A stretch of 64,000 bases of DNA from JAENVT01 sp963773085 (lineage in GTDB: Bacteria > Actinomycetota > Acidimicrobiia > Acidimicrobiales > Ilumatobacteraceae): positions 310,001-374,000 of the forward strand of contig CAVYZS010000001.1 in assembly GCA_963773085.1 (NCBI GenBank). Direction: 5' to 3'. A program made the position numbers and the translations under genes. Below are positions 63,693 through 64,000 of this stretch, one piece after another. Below the pieces are notes generated by a model that saw nothing but the letters and a program-made list of their open reading frames with translations, did no database searches and was not told where the DNA came from. How positions within the stretch are numbered: position 1 is the stretch's first letter; the number at the start of each line of letters is the position of its first letter.

Positions 63693-64000
63693 TGACCGAT
63701 TCCACCCACGAGACCCCCGGGACAAGTGCGAACTCGTCCCGGGGGCCGGCCCTCGCGGCCCGGGGGGTCAGCAAGCGGTTCCCCGGGGTGATCGCCAACC
63801 AGGACGTCGACTTCGAGCTCTTCGAAGGCGAGGTGCACACGCTGCTCGGAGAAAACGGCGCGGGAAAGAGCACGTTGGCGGCGATGCTGTGCGGGCTGTA
63901 CCAGCCCGATGAAGGGCAGCTCTTTCGTCGTGGGCAGGCGCTGCGTTTGCGTAGCCCGCGCGATGGGCTCACCCACGGTATCGGCATGGTGTATCAGCAC
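63692..64000 (+). CDS. ABC transporter ATP-binding protein (sugar/nucleoside type), 3' truncated by window
   Basis: From GTG 63692 the first 103 residues contain ARGVSKRFPGVIANQDVDFE, Walker A LLGENGAGKSTLAAMLCGLY, QPDEGQLFRRGQ and the Q-loop GIGMVYQH at the edge. This is the start of a double-ABC ATPase like RbsA/NupA, the partner of a BMP lipoprotein. The first 40 bases contain a strong hairpin. Confidence 0.85.
   Translation, partial: MTDSTHETPGTSANSSRGPALAARGVSKRFPGVIANQDVDFELFEGEVHTLLGENGAGKSTLAAMLCGLYQPDEGQLFRRGQALRLRSPRDGLTHGIGMVYQH
63714..63745 (+). promoter_or_regulatory. Strong hairpin at the start of the ABC ATPase gene
   Basis: Arms cccccgggac (63714-63723) and gtcccggggg (63736-63745) form a perfect 10-bp stem with a 12-base loop, 22-53 bases after the binding-protein stop. 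Hairpins at this place often stabilise the binding-protein message and lower ATPase expression. Confidence 0.45.

Overview
This is GC-rich DNA with frequent GTG starts, many 4-bp ATGA/GTGA gene overlaps and an actinobacterial gene set: WS/DGAT acyltransferase, a WXG100 protein, a LuxR-family LAL regulator, a Gram-positive style Tad/Flp pilus locus with no secretin, a BTAD-domain regulator, an RDD protein and CaiB/BaiF. I infer an uncultured or aerobic Acidimicrobiia-like actinobacterium (Ilumatobacter type). This rests on gene content only, because no rRNA is present.

Layout. 0.2-1.7 kb: VOC protein, DUF1203 protein, tRNA-Lys and a small zinc-motif protein. 1.8-6.6 kb: a FadR-type GntR regulator divergent from a catabolic operon (DUF1185 protein, alpha/beta hydrolase, LLM flavin monooxygenase, aldehyde dehydrogenase). 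6.6-11.2 kb: GNAT-like protein, membrane GGDEF-EAL protein, unknown membrane protein, hemerythrin. 11.4-16.5 kb: NfnA/NfnB-type electron-transfer pair and a large LAL regulator. 16.5-24.1 kb: an operon of CoA transferase, ATP-dependent DNA ligase and kynureninase, then a GH38 alpha-mannosidase and an M20 amidohydrolase. 24.2-28.6 kb: WXG100 protein, a coupled thiamine-binding/HTH/GrpB/HAD cluster, coaA and an orphan N6-adenine methylase. 28.5-40.4 kb: MATE transporter, SEC-C methionine aminopeptidase, ABC-F ATPase, SixA, Na+/H+ antiporter, WS/DGAT, a nonapeptide-repeat protein with an RDD protein, a DUF4239 protein and glnD.

40.5-48.3 kb looks like a decayed integrated island. A complete tRNA-Arg stands at its right edge and an exact 20-bp copy of that tRNA's 3' end at its left edge. 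Inside are a truncated FAD oxidoreductase with its HxlR regulator, gene fragments, a tRNA 3' fragment, an IS110-family transposase, and an ECF sigma factor paired with a membrane-anchored WD40 protein.

48.4-59.0 kb: a LysM/SLT cell-wall protein, tRNA-Ser and a complete-looking Tad export core with Flp pilin and three TadE/G-like proteins. It ends in a roughly 1,020-residue LysM-BTAD membrane protein. 59.2-64.0 kb: nitronate monooxygenase and sulfatase genes diverge around a strong palindrome, followed by a BMP-type ABC transporter that runs off the window.

One feature of the data cuts across everything: at least a dozen otherwise conserved genes are broken by a single extra base, rarely a missing one. 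When these bases are discounted, every gene returns to a normal family length. I treat these as probable residual consensus errors and annotate the genes as single units with the breaks noted.
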